Shown piece by piece: positions 1-5,580 of a DNA stretch of 7,848 bases. The position numbers and the translations under genes were made by a program. The notes under the pieces are model-generated. The model worked only from the letters and a program-made list of their open reading frames with translations. It searched no databases and was not told where the DNA came from. The stretch is from positions 1 through 7,848 of the forward strand of contig JAJYGO010000068.1 in the NCBI GenBank assembly GCA_021785115.1, written 5' to 3'. The stretch is from Chloroflexota bacterium. Lineage in GTDB: Bacteria > Chloroflexota > Limnocylindria > Limnocylindrales > CSP1-4. The first letter of the stretch is position 1. The number at the start of each line of letters is the position of its first letter.

Positions 1-462
1 ATCGGCGCGAGGGCCGCGCGGGGGCCCCTGCTGGTGTTCCTCGACGCGGACTCCCGGATGGCGCCGGACCTCCTGGCCAGGATCATCGGGCGCGCCATGA
101 ACGGCGCGCCCGCCGGCTGCATCCGCCTCGTCGCCGACTCGGGGGACGCCATCGACCGCGGCTTCTTCGCGCTCATCGAGGTCGGCAAGCGCGCCTTCGC
201 CATCCGGGCCAACATGCTCTACTGCCGGCGCGACCTGTTCCTCGAGGCGGGCGGCTTCGACGAGCGCCTCCAGCACGCCGAGGACCGCGACCTCCTGGTA
301 CGCCTGCAGCGGCGGGGTCTCGTGGTCACGCACGTGTCCGACAGCTGGATCGCCACGTCGCCGCGACGCCTGCACGAAGGGCCGGCGAGGGTCGGTGTCG
401 CGCGCGTGCTGGGCCGGTGGGCGCTCGGGCACGCCGGCTTCTGGCGAGAGCGGCCGTACTGA
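1..462 (+). CDS. Glycosyltransferase family 2, C-terminal part (5' end outside window)
   Basis: The reading frame is open from the first base and stops at 460-462, giving 153 visible residues. Seen: a hydrophobic strand running into an acidic motif, LVFLDADSRM (visible residues 11-20). Its DAD matches the DXD signature that GT-A fold glycosyltransferases use to bind the nucleotide-sugar diphosphate through a divalent metal. Further on, GGFDERL and AEDRDLLVRLQRRG (ED at about 94-95) match the region that in family 2 enzymes holds the catalytic base. Known of the family: inverting transfer of a sugar from a nucleotide sugar to lipid, polysaccharide or protein acceptors, usually at the membrane face. 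The acceptor cannot be told. No clear membrane helix is visible in this part. The N-terminal nucleotide-binding half lies upstream of the window. It converges on the nitroreductase gene across an 80-bp gap. Confidence 0.85.
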   Translation: MGARAARGPLLVFLDADSRMAPDLLARIIGRAMNGAPAGCIRLVADSGDAIDRGFFALIEVGKRAFAIRANMLYCRRDLFLEAGGFDERLQHAEDRDLLVRLQRRGLVVTHVSDSWIATSPRRLHEGPARVGVARVLGRWALGHAGFWRERPY

Positions 463-542
463 CCGACGCCCCGGCGGGGCAGCGCTCGCCGTCGCCCGCG
501 CGCCAGCCCGGGTGCCGCCGCCGGCAGCGGCCCCGGCGCCTG

Positions 543-1001
543 TCAGCGCGGGGCGGGCGGCTGGATCCGGAACACCGGGTGGTCGGCCGGGTCGGGGAGC
601 ATCTCCATCGAGCGCCGGCAGTTGCAGGTGATCGTGTCGGCGTAGGTCTTCACGACCGCGTCCCGCTCCGTGCCGTCGAGCTCGACGACGTGGATGTGCT
701 CCAGGCGGCGACGCGTCCGCAGGTCGGCCTCGCCGGCCGCGCGCAGGTTCCGCACCCAGTGCGTCTCGCCGCGGGGCGAGACGAGGTAGCGCGTCCCGTG
801 CCATTCGAAGGGCGGGTCCATCGGCACCTGGAGGGACTTGCCCGTCCTCCGCCCCCGCACCACGAGGACGGGCTTCCGACCGACGGCGATCGCGATCGGG
901 TTGAAGACTCGCCTCAGGAGCGCGCTCGGCCGGACATAGGGCCTCGGACGACCGCCGGTCCCGGCCCGTCCGCCAGTCTCGAGACGCCCGTAGATTCCCA
1001 T
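543..1001 (-). CDS. Nitroreductase/deazaflavin (F420)-dependent oxidoreductase, Ddn/DUF385 family
   Basis: 152 residues, a usual length for this family. Seen: GRRTGKSLQVPM (50-61), then RYLVSPRGETHWVRNLRAAG (71-90) and C-terminal HPVFRI (141-146). This order and spacing matches the split-barrel F420-binding proteins related to mycobacterial Ddn. Known of the family: members bind reduced F420 and transfer hydride to quinones, nitroaromatics or other substrates; some bind the cofactor without known catalysis. The substrate is unknown. Start choice: two consecutive ATG codons lie at 1004-1002 and 1001-999. The Shine-Dalgarno AAGGAGG is only 3 nt from the first but 6 nt from the second, so the second is preferred. 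The frame stays open further upstream, but that extension would overlap the hydrolase gene and is Arg/Gly-rich. It lies 71 bp behind the hydrolase on the same strand, so co-transcription is likely unless the hairpin at 1020-1042 stops it. Confidence 0.85.
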   Translation of the reverse strand: MGIYGRLETGGRAGTGGRPRPYVRPSALLRRVFNPIAIAVGRKPVLVVRGRRTGKSLQVPMDPPFEWHGTRYLVSPRGETHWVRNLRAAGEADLRTRRRLEHIHVVELDGTERDAVVKTYADTITCNCRRSMEMLPDPADHPVFRIQPPAPR

Positions 1002-1019
1002 CATCCGCCTCCTTCTGCG

Positions 1020-1042
1020 GGGGCTCGAGCCAATCGAGCCCC
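1020..1042 (-). terminator. Intergenic hairpin between hydrolase and nitroreductase genes
   Basis: Perfect 9-bp inverted repeat, GGGGCTCGA at 1020-1028 and TCGAGCCCC at 1034-1042, with a 5-nt loop. It lies 30 bp past the hydrolase stop and just upstream of the nitroreductase ribosome-binding site. No run of T follows on the minus strand, so it could be a weak terminator, an attenuator or an mRNA-stabilising hairpin. Confidence 0.45.
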
Positions 1043-1072
1043 TCACGGGCGGTGGCGGCCGGGCTCCCGCCA

Positions 1073-2017
1073 CTAAGCCGCCGACGCCGCCCTGATGAAC
1101 TCCGCGATCGCGGCGGTCCCGGCCTCGGGCTGCTCCACCAGGACCATGTGCCCCGCACCGGTGATCGTCACGAGGCGGGCGCCGGGGATCACCCGCTGCG
1201 CCTGCAGCGGGTCGTTGTGGGCCTCGTCCAGCCCGGCCAGCTCGTCCTCGCCGGAGATGAGCAGGGTCGGCGCCTGGATCCTCGCGAGCAGTTCCGGCGG
1301 ATTGCCGGGATGGCCGAAGACCTCGCGGAGCATCGGCATCGCCTCCGGCACCACCTGGGCGAGGAACCGCTGTCGCCACTGCTCGCGGTCGCGCTGGCGC
1401 GCCGGATCAGCCATGAAGGTCGCCCCGAACATGTTCCGCATGACCTGCTCGGCCACGCGCCGCCTGACCGCGGCGCCGACGGGCCCCAGGGGGTGGCTGG
1501 CGCGCACCATCCAGCCCAGAAGGTCGATCTGCCGCAGGTCCGCGCGGGAGACTCGGCGCGTGCTCAGCCCGATCAGGACCAGAGAGCGCACGCGGTCCGG
1601 GTGGCGAGCCGCCAGTCGCACGCCCACGAACCCGCCGACCGACGCCCCCACCCAGTGGCATCGGCCGATGTCCAGCTGGTCCAGCAGGGCGAGTGCATCG
1701 CGGTAGAGGCTCTCGGTGCCCAGCAGCTCGCGCGAGGGCTGCGGGACGCCGAAGCCGCTGTCCCCCTGGCCGCGGTGGTCGTATCTGATGCACCGATAGT
1801 CGCGGGCCAGCGTGGCGATCGGTGGATCGAACAGCCCGCGATTGGTGAACAGGGCCGGTGAGAACACCACCGTCTCAGGCCCGACTCCGACCTCCTCGAC
1901 GCGCAGGCGGGCGCCGTTGACCATGGCGGTCCACTCCCGCCGCGATCCCCGCGGATCAGGGGGCCGGCCATCCTCGGCCGGCGGCTCGACACCGGCCCGA
2001 TCCAGCAGCTGCTGCAT
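1073..2017 (-). CDS. Alpha/beta hydrolase fold protein
   Basis: 314 residues. Seen: strand and turn DHRGQGDSG (80-88), nucleophile elbow GASVGG with Ser126, acid candidate Asp258 in LLISGEDEL, and His290 in GAGHMVLVEQP. The whole Ser-Asp-His triad is therefore present in the right order. Known of the fold: hydrolysis of ester, lactone, C-C or epoxide substrates; family members with this layout include esterases and lactonases, and the substrate cannot be read. Odd: the usual HG motif after the first core strand (oxyanion hole) is replaced by SPAL (residues 53-56). Start: ATG at 2017 has GAGG about 8 nt upstream. The first 31 residues are charged and Pro-rich, and the fold proper begins at MVNGARLRVEE, so ATG at 1924 (Met32) is an alternative start. 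Repeat copy A ends 16 nt upstream of the 2017 start. First gene of a probable two-gene unit with the nitroreductase. Confidence 0.9.
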   Translation of the reverse strand: MQQLLDRAGVEPPAEDGRPPDPRGSRREWTAMVNGARLRVEEVGVGPETVVFSPALFTNRGLFDPPIATLARDYRCIRYDHRGQGDSGFGVPQPSRELLGTESLYRDALALLDQLDIGRCHWVGASVGGFVGVRLAARHPDRVRSLVLIGLSTRRVSRADLRQIDLLGWMVRASHPLGPVGAAVRRRVAEQVMRNMFGATFMADPARQRDREQWRQRFLAQVVPEAMPMLREVFGHPGNPPELLARIQAPTLLISGEDELAGLDEAHNDPLQAQRVIPGARLVTITGAGHMVLVEQPEAGTAAIAEFIRAASAA

Positions 2018-2033
2018 CGCTCACCCCTCGCCA

Positions 2034-2096
2034 GGCGGGTCGGGTTCGCCAGTGGCTCGGCGCGGCCCCGGCGGCCAGGGCATGGGCCGCGCGTCA
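2034..2096 (-). repeat. Dispersed leader element, copy A (upstream of alpha/beta hydrolase)
   Basis: 63-bp element, read on the minus strand, with matching copies at 3441-3503 (57/63 identical to this one) and 4456-4518 (58/63). It starts TGACGCGCGGCCCATGCC and ends GCGAACCCGACCCGCC, 16 nt before the ATG at 2017. Element positions 5-13 (GCGCGGCCC) and 29-37 (GGGCCGCGC) form a perfect 9-bp stem with a 15-nt loop. A 4-bp stem (47-50 with 60-63) could form at the 3' end. Similarity to copy B continues upstream (CGTGGCGT and a G run). Confidence 0.8.
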
Positions 2097-2211
2097 TGGC
2101 CCCCACGCTGACGCCACGATCGGACAGGACGGCGTCGACGCCAAGAGGCCTCCGTCACGAGCCTGTGCCGCGCCGGGCGCGTCGGGGGCTCCGGCCGACG
2201 GGGCACGCGCA

Positions 2212-2244
2212 GCGGGGGCGGTGCCGAACGGGCACCGCCCCCGC
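2212..2244 (-). terminator. Perfect 14-bp hairpin downstream of secreted-protein gene
   Basis: GCGGGGGCGGTGCC at 2212-2225 and its exact reverse complement at 2231-2244, separated by the 5-nt loop GAACG. It lies about 80 bp past the stop of the minus-strand secreted-protein gene and upstream of the hydrolase leader. It has no T tract on the minus strand, but a stem this long and GC-rich is a strong transcript-end candidate. It insulates the two minus-strand genes from each other. It would also work in the plus direction. Confidence 0.7.
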
Positions 2245-2325
2245 CTTCAACGGTCGCAGTCGCTGACGGGCCTACCTGGCCGTCCCCGGCTGCGCCGAGT
2301 GTCGGCCGCGTTCAGCCGCCGCGGC

Positions 2326-3183
2326 TCACTTGCCGCCGTGGCCCCCGCCACCGCCCGTCACGACGATGGTGAGGGAGACCGTGTCGGGGCCATCCGAAGC
2401 GGTGGTGTACGTACCAATGTCCACGCCGGTGATGTCGACGGACGGCAGCACGAACGTGATCTCGTACCGTCCGGCGTTCGTGACCCTCAGGTTGTAGCCG
2501 TACACCACCTTGCCGGTCGCGTTGATCTCGGCGGTCGGGTTGGTGCCCGGCTCGACCACGTACGCCTCGGTGGCGAGATTCTGGACGCTGAAGGTGACGC
2601 CTGCGTCGAACACGCGAGCGGGCAGTGCCTCGGCGGTCGCGGTCCAACCTGTCTGGATGCCCTCGGGATTGAGCACCGCGGTCGCGAGCGTGCCGTAGGC
2701 CGACTCGCGGTCGAGCTTGGACGGTTCCAGCTTGAGCACGGTGTAGCCCTGCATCGAGATGTCGTCCACCCACGGGGTGATCTCGTCAGGACCAGCCACC
2801 TGGTTCATCAGGCCCAGCTCGACGCGGATCGGGCTGCCGGCCTTCAGCGTGGCGTCGCCCCCCAGGTTGTCGCCCCACTCCGCCCTCGCATTGGCGGAGG
2901 TGGCGGTGACGCACGGTGCCTGCCACTTGCTGACGCCCTGGACGTAGTAGTAGCCGGCCAGCTCGTAGCCGGTGAGCGGCGTGCCCGTCGGCGGGACGAG
3001 CGCCGTCCCGCACGTCACCCCGGTGAAGCCGCCGCCGATCATGATCGTCGGCACCGACAGGTTGTTGGCGAGGGTCTCGCCGCCGGGCTTCCCGCCCGGG
3101 CCCTTGGCGAAGACGCTCGATGTGACCAGTGCGGCGCACAGCATCGCGCCGACGATGACCGTGAACACCGTTCGTCGAGTCAT
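2326..3183 (-). CDS. Secreted protein of unknown function
   Basis: 285 residues. Seen: a clear Sec signal peptide, MTRR followed by a hydrophobic stretch (about 6-22) and a likely cleavage after SSVFA (residue 26). The mature protein starts KGPGGKPGG and ends with GGGGGHGGK. It has only two cysteines outside the signal (58 and 91), which could form one disulfide after export. The body is Thr/Val/Gly-rich with alternating hydrophobic strands, and the section near 225-275 (VVYGYNLRVTNAGRYEITF onward) reads like an Ig-like beta-sandwich. No catalytic motif, anchor or lipobox is seen. A structural or cell-surface role is inferred; I do not recognise the family. Start: ATG at 3183 with a GGGGA-type ribosome-binding site about 9 nt upstream and the signal peptide beginning at once. 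Alone in its transcript, with a strong hairpin downstream. Confidence 0.85.
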   Translation of the reverse strand: MTRRTVFTVIVGAMLCAALVTSSVFAKGPGGKPGGETLANNLSVPTIMIGGGFTGVTCGTALVPPTGTPLTGYELAGYYYVQGVSKWQAPCVTATSANARAEWGDNLGGDATLKAGSPIRVELGLMNQVAGPDEITPWVDDISMQGYTVLKLEPSKLDRESAYGTLATAVLNPEGIQTGWTATAEALPARVFDAGVTFSVQNLATEAYVVEPGTNPTAEINATGKVVYGYNLRVTNAGRYEITFVLPSVDITGVDIGTYTTASDGPDTVSLTIVVTGGGGGHGGK

Positions 3184-3264
3184 CTCGCGATCCCCATCTC
3201 CCCTCGGCGATCAACGTCGCCGACCGACCGCCCTCCGTCTGGGACGGCAAGGCCTAGGATGTGA

Positions 3265-3277
3265 TCGGGATTCCCGA
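3265..3277. promoter_or_regulatory. Palindrome, candidate operator half of a pair
   Basis: Perfect palindrome TCGGGA-T-TCCCGA, 6 bp each side of a single base. It lies about 80 bp upstream of the secreted-protein start, 6 bp from a second palindrome. The single-base centre suits a dimeric DNA-binding protein better than an RNA hairpin. The regulator is unknown. Confidence 0.4.
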
Positions 3278-3283
3278 CTGTCG

Positions 3284-3299
3284 TCACCGGAACCGGTGA
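3284..3299. promoter_or_regulatory. Palindrome, candidate operator half of a pair
   Basis: Perfect palindrome TCACCGG-AA-CCGGTGA, 7 bp on each side of a 2-bp centre, too tight for an RNA loop. It lies in the divergent region, 6 bp from the palindrome at 3265-3277. The two centres are about 20 bp apart, roughly two helical turns, so both would be on the same face of the DNA. Confidence 0.45.
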
Positions 3300-3440
3300 T
3301 TCGAGCGCCGTCTCGGGCGGTAGGGCCGACTTGCAGAAGCGCCCCCCAAGCCCGGCAGGCACCTCGCGGGCGGGCGTTCGTGACCTCGGCCACTGGATGG
3401 CGGCGTCGGCTCGTGGCGTGATAGCCGCACGCGGGGGCGC

Positions 3441-3503
3441 TGACGCGCGGCCCATGCCCCGGCCGCCGGGACCGCGCCGAGCCACTGGCGAGACCGGCCC
3501 GCG
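3441..3503 (+). repeat. Dispersed leader element, copy B (upstream of small unknown protein)
   Basis: 63-bp element on the plus strand, opposite to copies A and C but again in the sense of the gene that follows. It starts TGACGCGCGGCCCATGCC and 57/63 bases match copy A. The long stem carries one C-A mismatch here (element position 31 is A), and the end of the short 3' stem is lost. It ends 26 nt before ATG 3530. If the alternative ATG at 3639 is used, the distance becomes about 135 nt. Confidence 0.8.
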
Positions 3504-3529
3504 GCAGAGGTCCTGGGGCGGAGTGCGCC

Positions 3530-3883
3530 ATGGAGTCCGAGGGTCGTGGCGGCGGGCGCGAGGACGACTCGCGGCTGCGTCGCGGCGAGACGAGGCGTGT
3601 CCGGGCAGGCGCCGACGGCCGGGACGAGGAGCCGATCATGGACGGCGTGGTGACGCTGGCAGTCGGGGATGCCCACCAGCTGCGGCTGGGCAAGGACCGG
3701 ATCGTCTACGCGGGCATGCCGAGCCCCGACGTGTTCTCGATCGTCGAGCTGCGGTGGGAGTTCTTCTACCGCGGCTTCGCTTGGAACCTGTTCTTCCCCA
3801 AGGAGGAGCGGCGGATCCGGATCGACGGGGTCAACCTGCTGGTCGAGCAGGTTGCCGCGCACGACATCACCCTCCGCGGCTGA
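3530..3883 (+). CDS. Small protein of unknown function
   Basis: 117 residues from ATG 3530. The first 36 residues are Arg/Gly/Glu-rich and low in complexity. From Met37 onward (MDGVVTLAVG) the sequence becomes an ordinary soluble domain of 81 residues, with an aromatic centre (WEFFYRGFAWNLFFP) and beta-strand-like ends (RIRIDGVNLLVEQV). No signal, membrane helix, cysteine or catalytic motif is seen. I do not recognise the family. Start choice is open. ATG 3530 has GGAG 6 nt upstream and lies close behind element copy B, as in the other two element-led genes. ATG 3639 has a better site, GAGGAG with 6-nt spacing, and would give just the conserved-looking 81 residues. It converges on the SRPBCC gene, with strong hairpins between. 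Confidence 0.7.
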   Translation: MESEGRGGGREDDSRLRRGETRRVRAGADGRDEEPIMDGVVTLAVGDAHQLRLGKDRIVYAGMPSPDVFSIVELRWEFFYRGFAWNLFFPKEERRIRIDGVNLLVEQVAAHDITLRG

Positions 3884-3886
3884 GCG

Positions 3887-3943
3887 GGCGCCGGCGCGCG
3901 GCGCCGTGGGGCGCGCGGGGCCGATCGACCGGCCGCCGCGCGC
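3887..3943. terminator. Pair of GC-rich hairpins between convergent genes, probable bidirectional terminator
   Basis: Two stems in the 104-bp gap between stops at 3883 (+) and 3988 (-). The first is 7 bp, GGCGCCG at 3887-3893 with CGGCGCC at 3899-3905. The second is stronger: 3911-3923 pairs with 3930-3943 over 13 bp with one bulged G (3935) and the 6-nt loop ATCGAC. No T tract is present on either side, as is common in very GC-rich genomes. Confidence 0.6.
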
Positions 3944-3987
3944 GATCAGGGGAGCGAACCAGGAGACGGCCTGGCCTGCGGCCTCGC

Positions 3988-4437
3988 TCAGGCGTGGACC
4001 GGGACCGTCGCCTCCGCGAGCGCCTTGAGGTCCTGGAGCATCTGGCGCGTCTGCCGCTCGATCCAGGCCCGGCTCATGAGGTCCTTGACGAACCCGGGCA
4101 GGTGCGCGGGCATCTCGTAGTCGCTCTCGAGGGTCACGAGGGTCCCGGCGCCCTCCGGCTCGAAGCGCAGGTAGGTGTCCATCGGGCCCATGTCGGTCGT
4201 CCGCTCGTGGTAGAGGCGCAGGGGCACGACCTCGACGACCGCGCTGGTCGCCTTCATCTCGTGGCCCATGATGCGTCCGACCTGGGTGTAGGTCGTGCCG
4301 ACCTTGTCCAGCGGCCCGCTGAAGTCGGAGAACTGCATCCGGGGCTGCCAGTCGGGCCAGTGCGAGGTGTCCAGGCAGAACGCCCAGACATGCTCGACCG
4401 GCGCGTCGATGTGGATCGAGTCCTGCATGTGCTGCAT
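3988..4437 (-). CDS. SRPBCC (START-like) ligand-binding protein, polyketide cyclase/dehydrase type
   Basis: 149 residues, a typical single SRPBCC domain. Seen: N-terminal strand DSIHIDAPVEHVWAFCLD followed by the WPDW loop (27-30). This is the standard opening of polyketide cyclase/dehydrase-like proteins. A long central sheet follows (about 46-108, including ELD-like GHEMKAT and TDMGPMDTYLRFE), then a C-terminal amphipathic helix (114-143) that covers the cavity. Known of the fold: a deep hydrophobic pocket for lipids, polyketides or similar ligands, with catalysis in only some members. Ligand unknown. Start: ATG 4437 has GGAGG with 6-nt spacing. An in-frame ATG nine bases downstream (4428) is less well placed, and the further upstream extension overlaps repeat copy C. 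Element copy C ends 18 nt upstream of the start. Confidence 0.88.
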   Translation of the reverse strand: MQHMQDSIHIDAPVEHVWAFCLDTSHWPDWQPRMQFSDFSGPLDKVGTTYTQVGRIMGHEMKATSAVVEVVPLRLYHERTTDMGPMDTYLRFEPEGAGTLVTLESDYEMPAHLPGFVKDLMSRAWIERQTRQMLQDLKALAEATVPVHA

Positions 4438-4739
4438 GACCCACCTCCGGGTAGCGGCGGGTCGGGTTCGCCAGTGGCTCTGCACGGCCCCGGCGGCCAC
4501 GGTCTGGGCCGCGCGTCAACGCCTCCCGCGAATGTGGCAGTCTGGGCCGCGCCGATGTCGGCGCCAAGGGGCATGGGTCGCGAATCGACGGCAGCCCCGA
4601 ACGCTAGGCCCGCCCGCGCAGCGAGCCGAACCCGCCGGGCCACGCCGTGTCACCCTGTCTCGGGGCCGACCTGCAATCCACGCATCCCGGAGCGCCGTAT
4701 CTGCGCGGTTCCCCATCGACCGAACCAGGAGCGCACCAC
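4438..4739. other. 302-bp divergent intergenic region
   Basis: Lies between the SRPBCC start (-) and the HAD start (+). The SRPBCC side holds the ribosome-binding site and element copy C (4456-4518). Beyond it come two further degenerate repeats of the element's front motif (4538-4554 and 4569-4586) and a possible decayed plus-sense copy at 4585-4636. The last 100 bp before the HAD gene show nothing recognisable except its AGGAG ribosome-binding site. No gene is supported. Confidence 0.6.
4456..4518 (-). repeat. Dispersed leader element, copy C (upstream of SRPBCC gene)
   Basis: 63-bp element on the minus strand, 58/63 identical to copy A, with the last 25 positions unchanged (GAGCCACTGGCGAACC and on). 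Changes fall mostly in the loop (positions 15, 16, 19) and at 35 and 38. The position-35 change turns a G-C pair of the long stem into G-U, so the stem survives. Ends 18 nt before ATG 4437. In this copy the 5' end reads TTGACG (4514-4519), which resembles a -35 box. Confidence 0.8.
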
Positions 4740-5459
4740 ATGGACTTCGCCGACTTCGACGCCCTGTCCTTCGACTGCTACGGCACCCTGATCGACTGGG
4801 AGGCGGGGATCGCCGCGGTGCTCGGGCCGTGGGCGCGCGCCCGGGGCCTGGCGCTGGCCGACGAGGACCTGCTGCTCGCGTACTCGGCGCACGAGGCGGC
4901 CGCCGAGGCCGAGCACCCGACCGCGCTCTACCCGGAGATCCTCGCGCGCTCGATGCGCGCCCTGGGCGCGCAGCTCGGCGTCCCGGCCAGCGATGCAGAG
5001 GCGGCGGCGTTCGGCGCGTCGGTTCCCGACTGGCCGGCCTTCCCCGACAGCCACGACGCGCTCGACCGCCTGGCCAGGCGCTACCGGCTGATCATCCTGT
5101 CCAACGTGGACCGCGCCTCGTTCGCCGGATCCAACCGCCGTCTGGGCGTGACCTTCACCAGCATCCTCACCGCGCAGGACATCGGCTCGTACAAGCCGTC
5201 GCCGCGCAACTTCGGGGCCCTGGCGGCCGAGCGGGCCCGCCTGGGCATCCCCGAGGGCCGGCTCCTCCACGTGGCCCAGAGCCTGTTCCACGACCACGTG
5301 CCGGCCAAGGCGGCGGGCCTGCCCACGGTGTGGATCAACCGCCGCCACGCCAGGCCCGGCTGGGGCGCCACGCCCGAGCCGCCGGCACCGGTCAGCCCCG
5401 ACTGGACGTTCACCTCGATGGCCGAGTTCGCCGACGCGGTTGACGCCGAGCGGGGTTGA
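4740..5459 (+). CDS. HAD superfamily hydrolase, haloacid dehalogenase type II-like
   Basis: 239 residues, normal for the family. Seen: motif I FDCYGTLID with nucleophile Asp12 and Tyr at the second position of DxYGT, the hallmark of L-2-haloacid dehalogenase-like members as opposed to phosphatases (DxD). Motif II is ILSN with Ser121, motif III SYKPSP with Lys152, and motif IV HVAQSLFHDH with Asp185. A helical cap domain sits between motifs I and II (about 20-100). Known of the family: hydrolytic dehalogenation of 2-haloacids through an aspartyl-ester intermediate. Many members annotated this way have not been tested, so the true substrate is uncertain. Start: ATG 4740 with AGGAG 8 nt upstream. 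A longer GTG extension to 4647 has no support. Cytosolic. First of four plus-strand genes, each with its own sizeable upstream gap. Confidence 0.88.
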   Translation: MDFADFDALSFDCYGTLIDWEAGIAAVLGPWARARGLALADEDLLLAYSAHEAAAEAEHPTALYPEILARSMRALGAQLGVPASDAEAAAFGASVPDWPAFPDSHDALDRLARRYRLIILSNVDRASFAGSNRRLGVTFTSILTAQDIGSYKPSPRNFGALAAERARLGIPEGRLLHVAQSLFHDHVPAKAAGLPTVWINRRHARPGWGATPEPPAPVSPDWTFTSMAEFADAVDAERG

Positions 5460-5580
5460 GGCGCAGTGTCGACCGGCGGCCCGGAGGCGCGCCCGCCAGG
5501 GCTCCTGTCGGGCCGTCCCATGCAGCGCCAGGCCCGCCAGGCGGCCCGGAGTGGACCGAAGGCCGGGTTATTCGCTACCA

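Larger units (their letters stand above)
2018..2325. other. 308-bp intergenic region
   Basis: No credible gene is seen. From the hydrolase side it holds the ribosome-binding site, dispersed element copy A (2034-2096), about 115 bp without recognisable structure, the 14-bp perfect hairpin at 2212-2244, and about 80 bp of unassigned sequence up to the stop of the secreted-protein gene. A 61-codon minus-strand ORF covering the repeat is rich in Arg and Pro and is not believed. Confidence 0.7.
3184..3529. other. 346-bp divergent intergenic control region
   Basis: It lies between the start codons of the minus-strand secreted-protein gene and the plus-strand small-protein gene, so it must hold promoters for both. 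It contains two adjacent palindromes (3265-3277 and 3284-3299) and dispersed element copy B (3441-3503). I see no convincing gene and no clear -35/-10 pair. The stretch 3300-3440 holds nothing I can name. Confidence 0.65.

Noticed and set aside
467..538. Small hairpins in the gap between the glycosyltransferase and nitroreductase genes (GCCCC/GGGGC, CGCCGG/CCGGCG)
   Set aside because: Stems of only 5-6 bp are expected by chance at this GC content, so a terminator cannot be claimed, although one is likely somewhere in this convergent gap.
1002..1379. N-terminal extension of the nitroreductase frame by 126 codons
   Set aside because: It overlaps the hydrolase gene and lacks family features, while AAGGAGG stands exactly before the short start.
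2034..4518. Cobalamin riboswitch, prompted by GAGCCACTGG in the element
   Set aside because: GCCACTG does occur in cobalamin riboswitches, but the B12 box and the other conserved parts are absent, and 63 nt is far too short.
3284..4791. Long overlapping frames on both strands (427 and 486 codons) spanning several genes
   Set aside because: They run through intergenic hairpins and the repeats, overlap genes with recognisable motifs, and consist of low-complexity Arg/Pro/Ala sequence.
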